A stretch of DNA of 64,000 bases from WLMZ01 sp963732585 (GCA_963732585.1 CAVSZY010000003.1:1612001-1676000); one strand, 5' to 3'; numbered from the stretch's first letter, positions 15,726 to 25,448 are shown. Notes: generated from the letters alone by a model not told the origin. Translations and numbers: made by a program.

Positions 15726-17183
15726 ATGCACGACGTGGATCGTGGACCGCTCGGCGATGACGTAGACCGTTTTATCAACGCCGTCAGCACTGATCTGGGC
15801 GAATTGTCGGGCAGAACGGCCGAATCCCACCGCAACGACGTCACCATCGAGGCCGCCAACCTGATGGCCGCAGCGTTCGAGGGCGACGACCGCCTGACCG
15901 ACGACGAGGCCTGGGCCTACGTGTTCGGCGTCGGCTCGATCAGCGAGCCGGCATTGATCGCCACGCCAGAGGAGCTGCGCTCCAGTGACGTACTCAAAGG
16001 CAAGACGAAGTGGGCGACGACGCCGTCGGTGCTCTTCGACCTGCTGGCGCGCGCCGATGTCCGCGATCACGCCGGGCGCTCCCATCGCTACCACGACCTG
16101 GCGCTGCGACTGTGGCGTGGATGTATCAGCATCGATCTGGTGACCTCGACCAGCGAACTCGACCTGCTGGAGACCTTCCGCCAAACGATGTTGACCCACT
16201 TCGACGTCGTCGGCGTGGGTCGCCCCGGCCAGCCCCGTCACCCGCTGGCGACCAACGACCAGCCGACGCGCAGCGGGCCAGCAACAGGCGGCGCACAGCC
16301 ACCGAAAGCCACCGCCGAGGTCGCTCCCGCCGCAGCGGCGGCTACCGACAAGCCGCTGCCCCCGGCCCGTTCGATCGGGGAATTGATCGCCGAACTCGAC
16401 GCACTGGTCGGGCTGAAAGGTGTCAAGGATGAAATCAATCGGTTGACCAGCTTGTTACAGATTCAGCAACTGCGCGCTGAACGAGGGTTACCGACGATCG
16501 AAACAAGCCACCACCTGGTCTTCACCGGTAATCCGGGCACGGGTAAGACCACTGTTGCCCGCTTGCTCAGCCAGATTTACCGGTCGCTCGGCGTGGTCAA
16601 CAAGGGCCAACTGATCGAGACCGATCGTTCCTCACTGGTCGCCGGATTCGTCGGACAGACGGCAACCAAGACGATGGCCGTGTTGCACAGCGCGCTCGGC
16701 GGCATGCTGCTGATCGACGAGGCCTACAGCCTGGCCAGAGGTGGCTCGGAGGATTTCGGCCGTGAGGCCATCGACACGCTTGTCAAGTTCATGGAAGACC
16801 ACCGTGACGACCTCGGCGTCGTCGCCGCTGGCTACCCCACCGAGATGCAGGATTTCATCGACACCAACCCGGGTCTGAAGAGCCGCTTCACCCGCACCGT
16901 GCATTTCGCCGATTACACCGACGACGAGCTGACGCTGATCTTCGAACGGCTCGGCGAAAAGGGCCACTACCGACCGTCCAGCGATGCGGTCAGCAAGCTA
17001 CGGGCCATCCTGGCAGCCGTGCCGCGTGATCGTGGCTTCGGTAATGCTCGCTTGATCCGCAACATCTTCGAGGAATCGGTCGGTCGTCAGGCGCAACGTC
17101 TGAGCGGCCTCAGCGATCCCAACGACGAACAGCTGACGACGATCATCGCCGACGATCTGCCGGCCGTCGGGACGCCGCTATGA
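15726..17183 (+). CDS. CbbX/EccA-type AAA+ ATPase
   Basis: A 485-residue protein. The first 220 residues are a helical region of unknown role followed by an Ala/Pro-rich linker. A CbbX/CfxQ-type AAA+ module follows, with LDALVGLKGVKDEI, Walker A GNPGTGKT near residue 270, Walker B MLLIDEAYSLARGG near 335 and an arginine-finger region ending LKSRFTRTVHF. Related ATPases remodel Rubisco (CbbX) or serve type VII secretion (EccA). Start at the ATG at 15726; the stop overlaps the next gene by 4 bp (ATGA). It heads an operon with two binding-protein-like lipoproteins, a VWA domain, MurJ and PspA, so an envelope-related role is inferred. Confidence 0.85.
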   Translation: MHDVDRGPLGDDVDRFINAVSTDLGELSGRTAESHRNDVTIEAANLMAAAFEGDDRLTDDEAWAYVFGVGSISEPALIATPEELRSSDVLKGKTKWATTPSVLFDLLARADVRDHAGRSHRYHDLALRLWRGCISIDLVTSTSELDLLETFRQTMLTHFDVVGVGRPGQPRHPLATNDQPTRSGPATGGAQPPKATAEVAPAAAAATDKPLPPARSIGELIAELDALVGLKGVKDEINRLTSLLQIQQLRAERGLPTIETSHHLVFTGNPGTGKTTVARLLSQIYRSLGVVNKGQLIETDRSSLVAGFVGQTATKTMAVLHSALGGMLLIDEAYSLARGGSEDFGREAIDTLVKFMEDHRDDLGVVAAGYPTEMQDFIDTNPGLKSRFTRTVHFADYTDDELTLIFERLGEKGHYRPSSDAVSKLRAILAAVPRDRGFGNARLIRNIFEESVGRQAQRLSGLSDPNDEQLTTIIADDLPAVGTPL

Positions 17184-18208
17184 ACGCCAAACGGCTGCTT
17201 GCCATCTTCGCCGCGGTTGCCATGATCATCGGTGCCGTCGTCGCCCGCCGGGCGGTCGACGACAACAACAATGGTGCCGCCGATGACCGCAACCCTGATG
17301 CCAGCGCCCTGCCCGTCTCCGACGACGAACCACGCGCCGACGGTGTGATCACGATGGTCTGCAGCACCGAGTTCGCCGGCACGTGCCAGGCGCTGAAAGC
17401 GATCATGGGCAGCGAGGTGAGCACCACCGTCGAGCCAGCTGGCGCCACGCTGGATCGCCTGGCTAAGGTCGGCGGAGCCGAGCTCCCCGACCTCTGGCTG
17501 ACCCTCGACCCGTACCCCGGCATGCTCGATATCGCTCGCGGCAGCGGCGCTGGCGCAGTGAAGTCAGCGACAGCGCTGGCCTCCAGCGATCAACAGGTCG
17601 CGGTGTCCACGCCGCGAACCGAAGCGATCGAGCAGGGTTGCGCGTCGACACCACTGTGGAGCTGCATCGGCGACGGCGCCGGGCAGCCGTGGAGCGCCTG
17701 GTCGGCAACGGCATCGGCTGGCGCCGTGGAGGTCGGTTTGGCCGACCCGGCCAGCGAAGCGAGCGGCCTGTTGGCCTTCGCCCAGGGTGTCGCCGGGTAT
17801 CTGGGAACCACCGACTTCGGCTCGAACGATTGGCAGGCCGACAGTGGATTCCCCGGTTGGCTGCGCAACCTCAGTTCTCAGGCGCAGCTCAGCAGCGCCT
17901 CGCGCACCCCGCTGGCAACGTTGTTGACCCAGGCCAGCAAGGTCAACGTCGCTGCAACCACGGCGCAGGAATTGGAAACGACAGGCGCCAATCGCAATGA
18001 CAAGTACGTCGTCTTCGCTCCTGAGCAGCAGATCCCGTTCACCGCCGTGGTGGCCGCCTTCGGTGCCGCTGACGCCCGATTGCAGGAGCGGGTCACCGAA
18101 GCGATTCGCTCTGATCTCGAAAGCACTGGCTGGCAGCAGGCCAGCGACATCAGCGCCGACCCCGGCGTGTTCGTCGCCTTGCGCCAACTGTGGAAGGACA
18201 ACACGTGA
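17180..18208 (+). CDS. Membrane-anchored substrate-binding-like protein
   Basis: A 342-residue exported protein with one N-terminal hydrophobic segment (LLAIFAAVAMIIGAVVA) acting as signal or anchor. The mature domain reads like a type 2 periplasmic binding protein (MVCSTEFAGTCQALK, then LDRLAKVGGAELPDLWLTL). No ABC permease or ATPase is near, so transport is doubtful and a sensing or scaffold role is possible. It overlaps its neighbours on both sides by 4 bp and is clearly co-translated with the AAA+ ATPase and the VWA lipoprotein. Confidence 0.7.
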   Translation: MNAKRLLAIFAAVAMIIGAVVARRAVDDNNNGAADDRNPDASALPVSDDEPRADGVITMVCSTEFAGTCQALKAIMGSEVSTTVEPAGATLDRLAKVGGAELPDLWLTLDPYPGMLDIARGSGAGAVKSATALASSDQQVAVSTPRTEAIEQGCASTPLWSCIGDGAGQPWSAWSATASAGAVEVGLADPASEASGLLAFAQGVAGYLGTTDFGSNDWQADSGFPGWLRNLSSQAQLSSASRTPLATLLTQASKVNVAATTAQELETTGANRNDKYVVFAPEQQIPFTAVVAAFGAADARLQERVTEAIRSDLESTGWQQASDISADPGVFVALRQLWKDNT

Positions 18209-20040
18209 CAAACGAATCTCCCTCAAGGCGGCGGCGATCAGCTCGGCGGCGAGCGCTGTGGTTGCTGGCGCCGCTGGCTCTGACAGCGTGTATCACCAGC
18301 AACGAGCAGCGCGGTGCCACCGAGGCGACCGAGGTCGCTGACGCCGGTGATTGCATCACCGTCGACATGGCGGTCAGCCCGGAAAAGGTCACCTTGCTCA
18401 CCGAACTCGCCGCGCAGTTCAACGAGGGCGACGCCGAGGTCAACGGCACCTGTGTGTTCGTGCGCCCGGCGCGCAAATCGAGCGGAGCGGCAGCGCAACT
18501 CGTCGCCACCGGGTGGCCCGAGCCGGAGATCAATGGCCCGCAGCCGGTGATCTGGTCGCCGTCGGCCAGCGCTTGGGGCGCGATCGTCAACGAACGTGCC
18601 GGTCGCACGGTCGCCCCTGCGGGCACGCCATTCATGCTCACTCCGCTGGTCATCGCCATGCCTGAGGTGATGGCCACTGCGCTGGGCTATCCCGGCAAGC
18701 AACTCGGCTTCGCCGATCTTGTCGAATTGGCCAACAGCCCCGACGGGTGGGCCGCATATGGTCATCCCGAATGGGGCGCGTTCAAGCTCGGCAAGACGAA
18801 CCCCAACTTCTCGACCAGCGGTCTCAACTTCACGATCGCCGAGTACTACGCAGCGACCGGCAAGACCGAAGGCTTGACAGTGGAAGACCTGCGCCGTCCA
18901 GCGGCGGTCGAGTTCGCCGCCAACGTCGAACAGAGCGTCGTGCACTACGGCGATACCACCTTGACCTTTCTGAACAACTGGTATCGAGCCGATCAGCGCG
19001 GCAACGCACTGGCTTATGCCTCCGCGGTAGCGGTCGAAGAAAAGTCGGTGATCGACTACAACTCGGGTAACCCGGACGGCATTCTCGAAGCCGGCGAGCG
19101 GCCGCGCGAGCCGCGCGACAAGCTGGTGGCGATCTATCCCAAGGAAGGAACACTGGTCTCCGACAACCCGTTCTTCATCCTCGACGCCGACTGGGTCAGC
19201 GCCGATCAGAAGGCCGCGGCCAAGCTGTTCCAAGACTTCGTGCAAACCGCCGAGAACCAGGCCAAGGTGCTCGAGTTCGGCTTTCGGCCGAACAATCCGA
19301 GCGTCGTCGTCGATGCCCCGATCATCATCGAAAACGGTGTCGATCCCAATCAGCCGCAGTCCGAGCTGCAGGTGCCCGATCCGAAAGTGCTGGTCGGCGT
19401 GCTCGACGCCTGGGCCCAGCAGCGCAAGGAAGCCAAGGTGTTGCTGGTGCTCGACATCAGCGGCAGCATGGGTGACCCGGCCGACGGTGAGGGCAACACC
19501 AAACTCGATCTGGCGATCACCGCCGCGGTCAACTCTTTGAAGAACTTCAAGGACAGCGACGAGGTTGCCCTGTGGGTGTTCACCACCAATCTCGACGGCG
19601 GCACGGATGGTATCTATTTGGAATTGGTGCCTTTCGCGCCGATGGCGCAGAACCGCCAAGCGTTGAAGACGGCGATTGAGAGCCAGCGGCCGCTGAACGG
19701 CACACCGCTGTACAACGTCACCACCGCCTCCTACAACGCCGCGGTCGCGGCCTACGACGAGGACAAGATCAACGCCGTGCTGTTCCTCACGGACGGGGTC
19801 AACGACGACGAGAACCCGGGCAACGACCGCCAGGATTACGACACGATGATCGCCACCTTACGCAGCGGTTCAGAGGGTGCCACCAGTCGCTCGGTGCGTG
19901 TCTTCACCATTGGTTACGGCGATGACGCCGATGCGGCCACGCTGCGGGCAATCGCCGAGGCGACCACCGCGGCCTACTACGATGCCAGCAATCCGGCGAC
20001 CATCGATCAGGTGTTCACCAACGTGGTGTCCAACTTCTAG
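18205..20040 (+). CDS. Lipoprotein with substrate-binding-like and VWA domains
   Basis: A 611-residue exported lipoprotein (basic RRRRSARRR start, lipobox ALTAC). Residues from about 50 to 380 resemble a periplasmic binding protein, including WPEPEINGPQPVIWSPSASAWG. The C-terminal 200 residues form a VWA domain with a perfect MIDAS (LDISGSMG, first Asp near 417) and a late TDGVND motif. The GTG at 18205 overlaps the previous stop as GTGA. Binding-protein-VWA fusions of this type recur beside PspA-like and AAA+ genes in Actinobacteria; their function is not established. Confidence 0.85.
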   Translation: MTNESPSRRRRSARRRALWLLAPLALTACITSNEQRGATEATEVADAGDCITVDMAVSPEKVTLLTELAAQFNEGDAEVNGTCVFVRPARKSSGAAAQLVATGWPEPEINGPQPVIWSPSASAWGAIVNERAGRTVAPAGTPFMLTPLVIAMPEVMATALGYPGKQLGFADLVELANSPDGWAAYGHPEWGAFKLGKTNPNFSTSGLNFTIAEYYAATGKTEGLTVEDLRRPAAVEFAANVEQSVVHYGDTTLTFLNNWYRADQRGNALAYASAVAVEEKSVIDYNSGNPDGILEAGERPREPRDKLVAIYPKEGTLVSDNPFFILDADWVSADQKAAAKLFQDFVQTAENQAKVLEFGFRPNNPSVVVDAPIIIENGVDPNQPQSELQVPDPKVLVGVLDAWAQQRKEAKVLLVLDISGSMGDPADGEGNTKLDLAITAAVNSLKNFKDSDEVALWVFTTNLDGGTDGIYLELVPFAPMAQNRQALKTAIESQRPLNGTPLYNVTTASYNAAVAAYDEDKINAVLFLTDGVNDDENPGNDRQDYDTMIATLRSGSEGATSRSVRVFTIGYGDDADAATLRAIAEATTAAYYDASNPATIDQVFTNVVSNF

Positions 20041-20087
20041 GGTCGTCGTTCGGACTGCACGAGAAACGAACCGACCGAGAACACGAC

Positions 20088-20936
20088 ATGGCACGAACAA
20101 GCTTCCGCGATCGCTTCTTCACCCCGGGAACTGCCCGCGCCATCATGTCGCCGTTGAACATCTTGTTGTTCGGCGCAGCGACCGCTGGCTCGATTCTGCT
20201 CGGCGTGCCGATCGCTGCTGCGGCGCTCGTCGGCGCCGGGGTCTATGGTGCCAAGGTATTGACGGGGATGCCCAAAGGCATCGGTGCGGTCAGTGGCCCA
20301 CAGAGCCGGGTCGATCCCTTTACCCTCAGCGAGCCATGGCGCAGCTACGTGCAATCGGCGCAGACCGCCAAGCTTCGTTTCGACCGCACGGTTGCCGGCA
20401 CCCGTGGCGGGCCGATCAAGGAACGCCTGATGGAGCTGTCCTCACGGCTCGACGAGGGCATTCTCGAATCGTGGAAGATCGCCACCCGCGGCCACGAGAT
20501 CGACAGGGCAATCGGGCAGCTGGATACCACCGAGGCGCTCACCGATCTCGCTCAGCTGCGCGCCGAGGCCCGTCACGGCCAACTCAGCGCCGATGCCGAG
20601 GCAACGATGCGTTCCCTTGAATCGCAGGTGGCCAGCGCTCAGCGCATGGAATCGGTGTCGAGCAGCACGCGCGAACGACTTCGTTTGCTCGACGCCAGGT
20701 TCGACGAACTGGTCGCCCGCGCTGTCGAGGTCAGCGTCGGCGCCGGCGACAGCGGCGTACTCGGCGACGATGTCGAGAACCTAGTCAGCGAGTTGGAGGG
20801 TCTCCGGTTGGCGATCGAGGATACCAATCGTGCCGATCGGGGTGACACCTCGAACGTCGACTTGCCCGGCCTCAACCCCCAGGCAACGCCGCAGCCTGCA
20901 CCTGAGCCACGGGCGCAGACCTGGCCCCCGCAATGA
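20088..20936 (+). CDS. Membrane-anchored coiled-coil protein, function unknown
   Basis: A 282-residue protein with two hydrophobic segments close together (about residues 20-62, rich in Ala, Gly and Val), then a long charged helical region with heptad-like spacing (about 85-250), and a Pro-rich tail. No catalytic motif is visible. Its place between the VWA lipoprotein and MurJ, and the presence of PspA in the same operon, suggest a membrane-associated structural partner. It could be distantly related to XpaC-type proteins that accompany similar clusters, but I cannot show this from motifs. Confidence 0.6.
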   Translation: MARTSFRDRFFTPGTARAIMSPLNILLFGAATAGSILLGVPIAAAALVGAGVYGAKVLTGMPKGIGAVSGPQSRVDPFTLSEPWRSYVQSAQTAKLRFDRTVAGTRGGPIKERLMELSSRLDEGILESWKIATRGHEIDRAIGQLDTTEALTDLAQLRAEARHGQLSADAEATMRSLESQVASAQRMESVSSSTRERLRLLDARFDELVARAVEVSVGAGDSGVLGDDVENLVSELEGLRLAIEDTNRADRGDTSNVDLPGLNPQATPQPAPEPRAQTWPPQ

Positions 20937-20954
20937 GCGTTGCAGCGAGTCTGC

Positions 20955-20980
20955 GATGAGCCGTCGATGAGCCGTCGATG
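20955..20980 (+). repeat. Tandem 11-bp repeat forming two nested mini-ORFs before murJ
   Basis: GATGAGCCGTC occurs twice in tandem (20955-20965 and 20966-20976) and a third partial copy supplies the murJ start. Each copy encodes ATG AGC CGT CGA TGA; the stop of the first overlaps the start of the second (ATGA), and the stop of the second overlaps the murJ ATG at 20978. No clear Shine-Dalgarno precedes murJ itself. It may be a simple duplication or a re-initiation ladder. Confidence 0.55.
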
Positions 20981-22585
20981 AATGATGCCAACGGCGGGTT
21001 GCTTCGTTCCAACCTGACCGTTGCACTGGGTACGGCGTTGTCACGGGTCACCGGCCTGATTCGAGTCACCGCTTTCGCCATCGTGCTCGGCCAGAGCGCG
21101 CTGGCCGACGCCTACAACAGTGCCAACGGCAGCCCGAACGCGATCTATGAGCTGCTCCTCGGTGGCGTGTTGTCATCGAGCCTTGTGCCGCTGTTCACCC
21201 GCCACGTCAAAGACGGCGACGACGAGGCGACCTCGGCGGTGATCACGGTTGCCGTCATGGCTCTGACGGCGGTGACCGCCCTGGCTGTCATCGCCGCCCC
21301 GTGGATCTTTCATCTGTTCTCGGTCGACACCCCGAACGGCGTCGACGCCGAGATCTATCGCCGCGCTGGTACCACGCTGACCAGGGTCTTTCTGCTGCAG
21401 ATCTTCTTCTACGGCCTCAGCGCGCTGGGCAACGCCTTGCTGCAGGCCCGGCGCCGGTTCTTCGCTGCAGCGTGGGCCCCCGTGTTGTCCAATGTGGTGA
21501 TCATCATCAGCATGGTCTTCGTCGCCAAGGCCATCGACACTCCGAGCGTCGAGGTCGGCGACGTGTTGGTCAACACCCAGTTGCGCTACATGCTCTGGCT
21601 TGGAGCGACCCTCGGCATCGCCGTGATGGCAGTGGCCCTGCTGCCGGCGTTGCGTCGCGCCGACGTGCGCCTACATTTTCGACCAGACTTCAAACACGAA
21701 TCGGTTCGCCAACTCCTTCGCCTTTCGGGGTGGACCCTCGGTTATGTGATCGCCAACCAGGTGTCGATCATCGTTGTGCAGAACCTGGCGCTGTCCACCG
21801 GCGAAGGTCGCCAAGACGCCTATGTCAAAGCTTTCACGTTCTTCGTGCTGCCTCACGGATTGCTCGGGGTGACGATCGCCACCACCTTCGCGCCCGAGTT
21901 GGCCCGCAGCGTGTTGAAGAAGAACCGGGAGCGGTTCCTCACCCGGGCCTCTCTGGGCATCCGCCTGGTGGCCCTGCTGACCCTGCCCGCCGGCTTCGGG
22001 CTGTTCGTGCTCCGTCAGCCGATCGTCGGGGCGATGCTGCAGCATGGCAAATTCGAGGCTGACGACACGCTGGTCACGAGTCGAGCACTGGCCGGCTTCG
22101 CCCTCGGCCTCGTCGGCTTCAGCGTCTATCTGTTCGTGCTGCGCTGCTTCTACGCCCACTCCGACGCCCGCACCCCGTTCGTCATCAATCTCGGCGAGAA
22201 CCTGATCAACATCGTGCTGGCGATCGTGCTGGTCAATCGCTATGGCGTGCTCGGGCTCGGTGTCGCTTTTGCCCTCGCCTACCTGGTGAGCGCCTTGTGG
22301 TCGATGTTGATCCTCAGCTACAAGGTTCCTGGGCTCGAGCTCCGGCCGCTGTTTGCCAGCCTCTATCGCATGTTGCTGGCCTCGGTGGTGATGGCCGAGG
22401 TCTGTTGGCTGGTGGCCCGTCTGGTCGGCAGCAATGTTGGGCTCGGTGCCCTGGTGCGTGTGAGCATCGCCGGGATCGTCGGGACTGGCGTATATGTGGC
22501 GATGCTGGTCGTGCTCAAGGCCCCAGAGTGGACGCAGCTGGTCGACAAGATCCAAGAACGCCGTGCGCGGCGTGTTTCTACGTAA
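20978..22585 (+). CDS. murJ: MurJ/MviN-family lipid II flippase
   Basis: A 535-residue polytopic membrane protein of the MOP superfamily. MurJ moves lipid-linked peptidoglycan precursors across the membrane. The N-terminal stretch with ALSRVTGLIRV, the following DAYNSAN and the LLGGVLSSSLVPLFTRH segment are classic for the family, and about 14 hydrophobic helices follow. Arg residues in the first helices match those needed for lipid II handling. The position in an operon with PspA and envelope lipoproteins is unusual; Actinobacteria often carry more than one MurJ-like protein, so this may be a paralogue. Confidence 0.9.
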   Translation: MNDANGGLLRSNLTVALGTALSRVTGLIRVTAFAIVLGQSALADAYNSANGSPNAIYELLLGGVLSSSLVPLFTRHVKDGDDEATSAVITVAVMALTAVTALAVIAAPWIFHLFSVDTPNGVDAEIYRRAGTTLTRVFLLQIFFYGLSALGNALLQARRRFFAAAWAPVLSNVVIIISMVFVAKAIDTPSVEVGDVLVNTQLRYMLWLGATLGIAVMAVALLPALRRADVRLHFRPDFKHESVRQLLRLSGWTLGYVIANQVSIIVVQNLALSTGEGRQDAYVKAFTFFVLPHGLLGVTIATTFAPELARSVLKKNRERFLTRASLGIRLVALLTLPAGFGLFVLRQPIVGAMLQHGKFEADDTLVTSRALAGFALGLVGFSVYLFVLRCFYAHSDARTPFVINLGENLINIVLAIVLVNRYGVLGLGVAFALAYLVSALWSMLILSYKVPGLELRPLFASLYRMLLASVVMAEVCWLVARLVGSNVGLGALVRVSIAGIVGTGVYVAMLVVLKAPEWTQLVDKIQERRARRVST

Positions 22586-22601
22586 TGGTTAGACTTCCGG
22601 C

Positions 22602-23384
22602 ATGTTCAAACTCGCCCGCAAATGGTGGAAATATCTGACAGCGAAGCTCACCGGCAGCTTCAACGAAAAGGCCGATCCAAAGGTACAGCTCGAGCAGGCT
22701 TTGATCGAGGCGCAAGAGCAACACAAGCGGCTCAAGGAGCAGGCCACGAACGTCATCGCCAATCAGAAACAAAGCGAACTGCGGCTCAACGCCAAGCTCG
22801 GCGAGTTGGAGAAGTTGAACGCCAACGCCCGCCAGGCGCTGATCATGGCATCCGATGCCACCAAGGCGGGCGATGCCGCCAAGGCAACGCAGTACAACAC
22901 TGCCGCCGAGACGATCGCCAACCAGTTGATCCAGGTCGAAAAGGACGTCGAGGGTCTCAAGGCGATGGTCATGGACTCCACGCAGGCCGCCGATCAAGCC
23001 AAGGCTGCGGTGTCGCAGAACAGCCGCCTGCTGCAGGAGAAGTTGGCCGAGAAGAACAAGCTGCTCTCGCAGCTTGAGCAGGCCAAGATGCAAGAGCAGA
23101 TGAACAAGGCGATGAACCAGCTCAACGAGACGGTCGGCGACGATGTGCCGACGCTCAAGGAGGTCAGCGACAAAATCGAGGCCCGCTATTCAAAGGCCAA
23201 GGCCGCCTCGGAGCTGCAAGAGACATCGGTGGAAAGCCGCATCCAAGAAATCGAGATGGCCAGCGCCAACGTCGAGGCGCAGAGCCGCCTCGGTCAGTTG
23301 CGTGCCGAGCTCGGTCTCGATGCGGCGACGGCGACTGCGGCTGCACCAGCGGTCGAGCAGCCCAAGCCCGCAACCGGAGCCTAA
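22602..23384 (+). CDS. pspA: PspA/IM30 family membrane-stress protein
   Basis: A 260-residue, almost wholly helical coiled-coil protein of the PspA/Vipp1 (ESCRT-III-like) family, which binds and stabilises stressed membranes from the cytoplasmic side. The start MFKLARKWWKYLTAKL is an amphipathic membrane-binding helix, followed by ADPKVQLEQALIEAQEQ, the conserved family entry. The last 25 residues are Ala/Pro-rich. It begins 16 bp after murJ and ends the operon. No PspF or PspBC-type regulator is nearby. Confidence 0.93.
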   Translation: MFKLARKWWKYLTAKLTGSFNEKADPKVQLEQALIEAQEQHKRLKEQATNVIANQKQSELRLNAKLGELEKLNANARQALIMASDATKAGDAAKATQYNTAAETIANQLIQVEKDVEGLKAMVMDSTQAADQAKAAVSQNSRLLQEKLAEKNKLLSQLEQAKMQEQMNKAMNQLNETVGDDVPTLKEVSDKIEARYSKAKAASELQETSVESRIQEIEMASANVEAQSRLGQLRAELGLDAATATAAAPAVEQPKPATGA

Positions 23385-23447
23385 GCTTCGAGCCCGGCCG
23401 GTGAGCGCTACGGTCAGCCGCCGCGTTCACAGCCACGGCACGATCAC

Positions 23448-24198
23448 ATGATGCGATTCGCCGAGTTTGACATAGCGATCGATAGATCGACGCCGTTGCC
23501 GATCTATCACCAAATTGCCCGGGAGTTAGAACGAGCCATCGACGACGGTCGCGTCTCCAAGGGCGACTTTCTGCAGAGCGAGCTGTTGCTTGCAGACAGC
23601 TGGCAGGTGTCACGCTTGACCTTGCGCCGAGCGATTCAGGAACTGGTCGATTCTGGCCTGCTCGTACGTCGCCAGGGAGTCGGCACGCAGGTCGTCAACG
23701 ACAACGTGCGTCCGGCACCACGGCTGTCATCGATGTGGGACGACCTCGTCGGCCAAGGACAGCGCCCCGACCACAACCGTCCTGGCCTTCGAGCACATCA
23801 TCGCCGACGACACCGTTGCCGAAGCTCTCAACCTGCCACCCGGCTCGCAGGTGATCTACATCGAGCGTTGTCGCTCCGCCGACGGGCGGCGCTTGGCGAT
23901 CATGCGTACGTGGATGGCGCCGGCGTTCGGGGCGACGATTACGGCCGAAGTGTTGTCCGTCGCTGGCCTCTATCGGTCGTTGCGCGAACGCGGAATCTGG
24001 CCTCACACCGCCGTTCGCTCGGTATCGGCGCGCAGCGCCGGTCCGGTAGAAGCTTCGTTGCTCGGCATCGACGTTGGCGCTCCGCTCCTCGTCGTCGACT
24101 CCACCATGCAGGACACCACAGGAACCCGTGTCGAGATCACCGAACAGGTTCATGACGGCACTCGCTACACGATGGAACTGACCGTCGTCGAGAGCTGA
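23448..24198 (+). pseudogene. GntR/HutC-family regulator, one frameshift
   Basis: The N-terminal 100 residues (PLPIYHQIARELERAIDDG and the winged helix ending LLVRRQGVGTQVV) are a GntR DNA-binding domain. After a frame change near 23757, the frame continues as a UTRA effector domain (TTTVLAFEHIIADD, QVIYIERCRSADG, MRTWMAP). An extra G in the GG of AAGGACAGC would explain it, so a consensus error is plausible. It is convergent with, and overlaps by 34 bp, the last gene of the catabolic-type operon. A HutC-type operator sits at that operon's promoter, making this its likely regulator. Confidence 0.75.
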
Positions 24199-25448
24199 CG
24201 GTCGCGCAGCAAACTGCGTAGGTCAGTGGAGCTGTCCGACAGCTCCGCCGGCCTGGCGATCACCCGCTGCGCGATCAATTCCTCAGCGAGGCGAATGTCT
24301 CGAGCGATTGCCGTGCCGACGGCGACGCCACTGGCGGAGACAATTCGCCCGGCGGAGTCCAGCCCGAACAACAATTCGCTGCCGTCGCTGCGAGGCCGGG
24401 CAACCTCGTGCGTGGCGAACGCATGGAGACCGGCGATCTGCAGACCAAGGTCGTATTGATCCGACCAGAACCACGGAACCGAGTCATAGGCCCGTCGACC
24501 ACCGAGCATGTTCTCGCCAGCAACCTCGGCATGGATCAGCGCCGTTCGCCACGCTTCGATCCTCACCCGCGAGCCGCCGTACAACGGGTGCGGCACCGAG
24601 CAGCAGTCACCCAAGGCAAAGATTGCTGGATCGCTGCTGCACAGGTTCTCATCGACGGCGACTCCGTTGGCGATCGACAGGCCTGCGCTCGCGGCAAGCT
24701 CGGTGTTAGGAATTGCGCCGACTCCACCAATCACCAGGTCAAACACCCCGTTCGTACCATCGCTGAAGTGTGCGACCGTCTCATCGTTGATCTGCTCAAG
24801 CCGATTCACGTGCATGCCGAGGCGAAGGTCGCACCCTGCAGCGAGATGGCGATCGCGGATGACCTCGGCCACGCTCGCCGGCACGACTCGGCTCATCAGG
24901 CGGTGAGCGAACTCGACCACCATGACCGAACAGCCGCGCCCCAAGGCCGTCGCCGCAACCTCCAGCCCAACGAAACCGCCGCCGATCACCAGCACGCGGG
25001 GCTGCTTACGGAGCTGTCCTCGTAGCATCTCGGCATCGCTGAACGAGCGCAGCGATTGTACGATTTCGCCACCCGGCATCGGCAAGCGGCACGCTCGCGC
25101 TCCGGTAGCGAGCAGCAACCGATCAAACGGAACGGCGCTGCCGTCAAACATGCTGACCGTGCGGTGTTCGACATCGATGCGGGCCGCCCGAGTTCCTGGC
25201 CGGAAGTCGATATCGAGCTCGGACAAATGAGCTGCCGAGGCGATCGACGCCGGGGTGGCCCCGTCGGCGGCGAGAATTCCTTTGGAAAGAGCCGGTCGCT
25301 CGTAGGGGGTGGTGGCTTCCTCGCCGATCAAACTCAGATGGCCATCAAATCCCAGCTGCCTGAGTGCGAGAGCGGCCCTCGCGCCGCCGTCACCGGCGCC
25401 GACGACAACGATTCGCCTCACGCTCGCTGTGGGCTGGTTTCTGGGCAT
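24165..25448 (-). CDS. FAD-dependent ferredoxin reductase (paralogue 1)
   Basis: About 427 residues, like the reductases that pass electrons from NAD(P)H to a Rieske or [2Fe-2S] ferredoxin for an oxygenase. The FAD motif is VVVGAGDGGARAALAL at the N-terminus, the NAD motif VLVIGGGFVGLEVAATA near residue 150, and the second FAD contact IFALGDCCSVPHP near 300. The C-terminal domain contains SVPWFWSDQYDLGLQIAG. A TTG at 25508 gives a longer form; the ATG at 25448 is preferred because its spacing to the FAD motif matches the paralogue at 27373-28653. Last gene of the operon. Confidence 0.88.
   Translation of the reverse strand: MPRNQPTASVRRIVVVGAGDGGARAALALRQLGFDGHLSLIGEEATTPYERPALSKGILAADGATPASIASAAHLSELDIDFRPGTRAARIDVEHRTVSMFDGSAVPFDRLLLATGARACRLPMPGGEIVQSLRSFSDAEMLRGQLRKQPRVLVIGGGFVGLEVAATALGRGCSVMVVEFAHRLMSRVVPASVAEVIRDRHLAAGCDLRLGMHVNRLEQINDETVAHFSDGTNGVFDLVIGGVGAIPNTELAASAGLSIANGVAVDENLCSSDPAIFALGDCCSVPHPLYGGSRVRIEAWRTALIHAEVAGENMLGGRRAYDSVPWFWSDQYDLGLQIAGLHAFATHEVARPRSDGSELLFGLDSAGRIVSASGVAVGTAIARDIRLAEELIAQRVIARPAELSDSSTDLRSLLRDRQLSTTVSSIV

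Noticed and set aside
21671..22555. Minus-strand frame rich in His, Gln and Asp within murJ
   Set aside because: Antisense shadow of a GC-rich membrane protein gene; no start site or homology.
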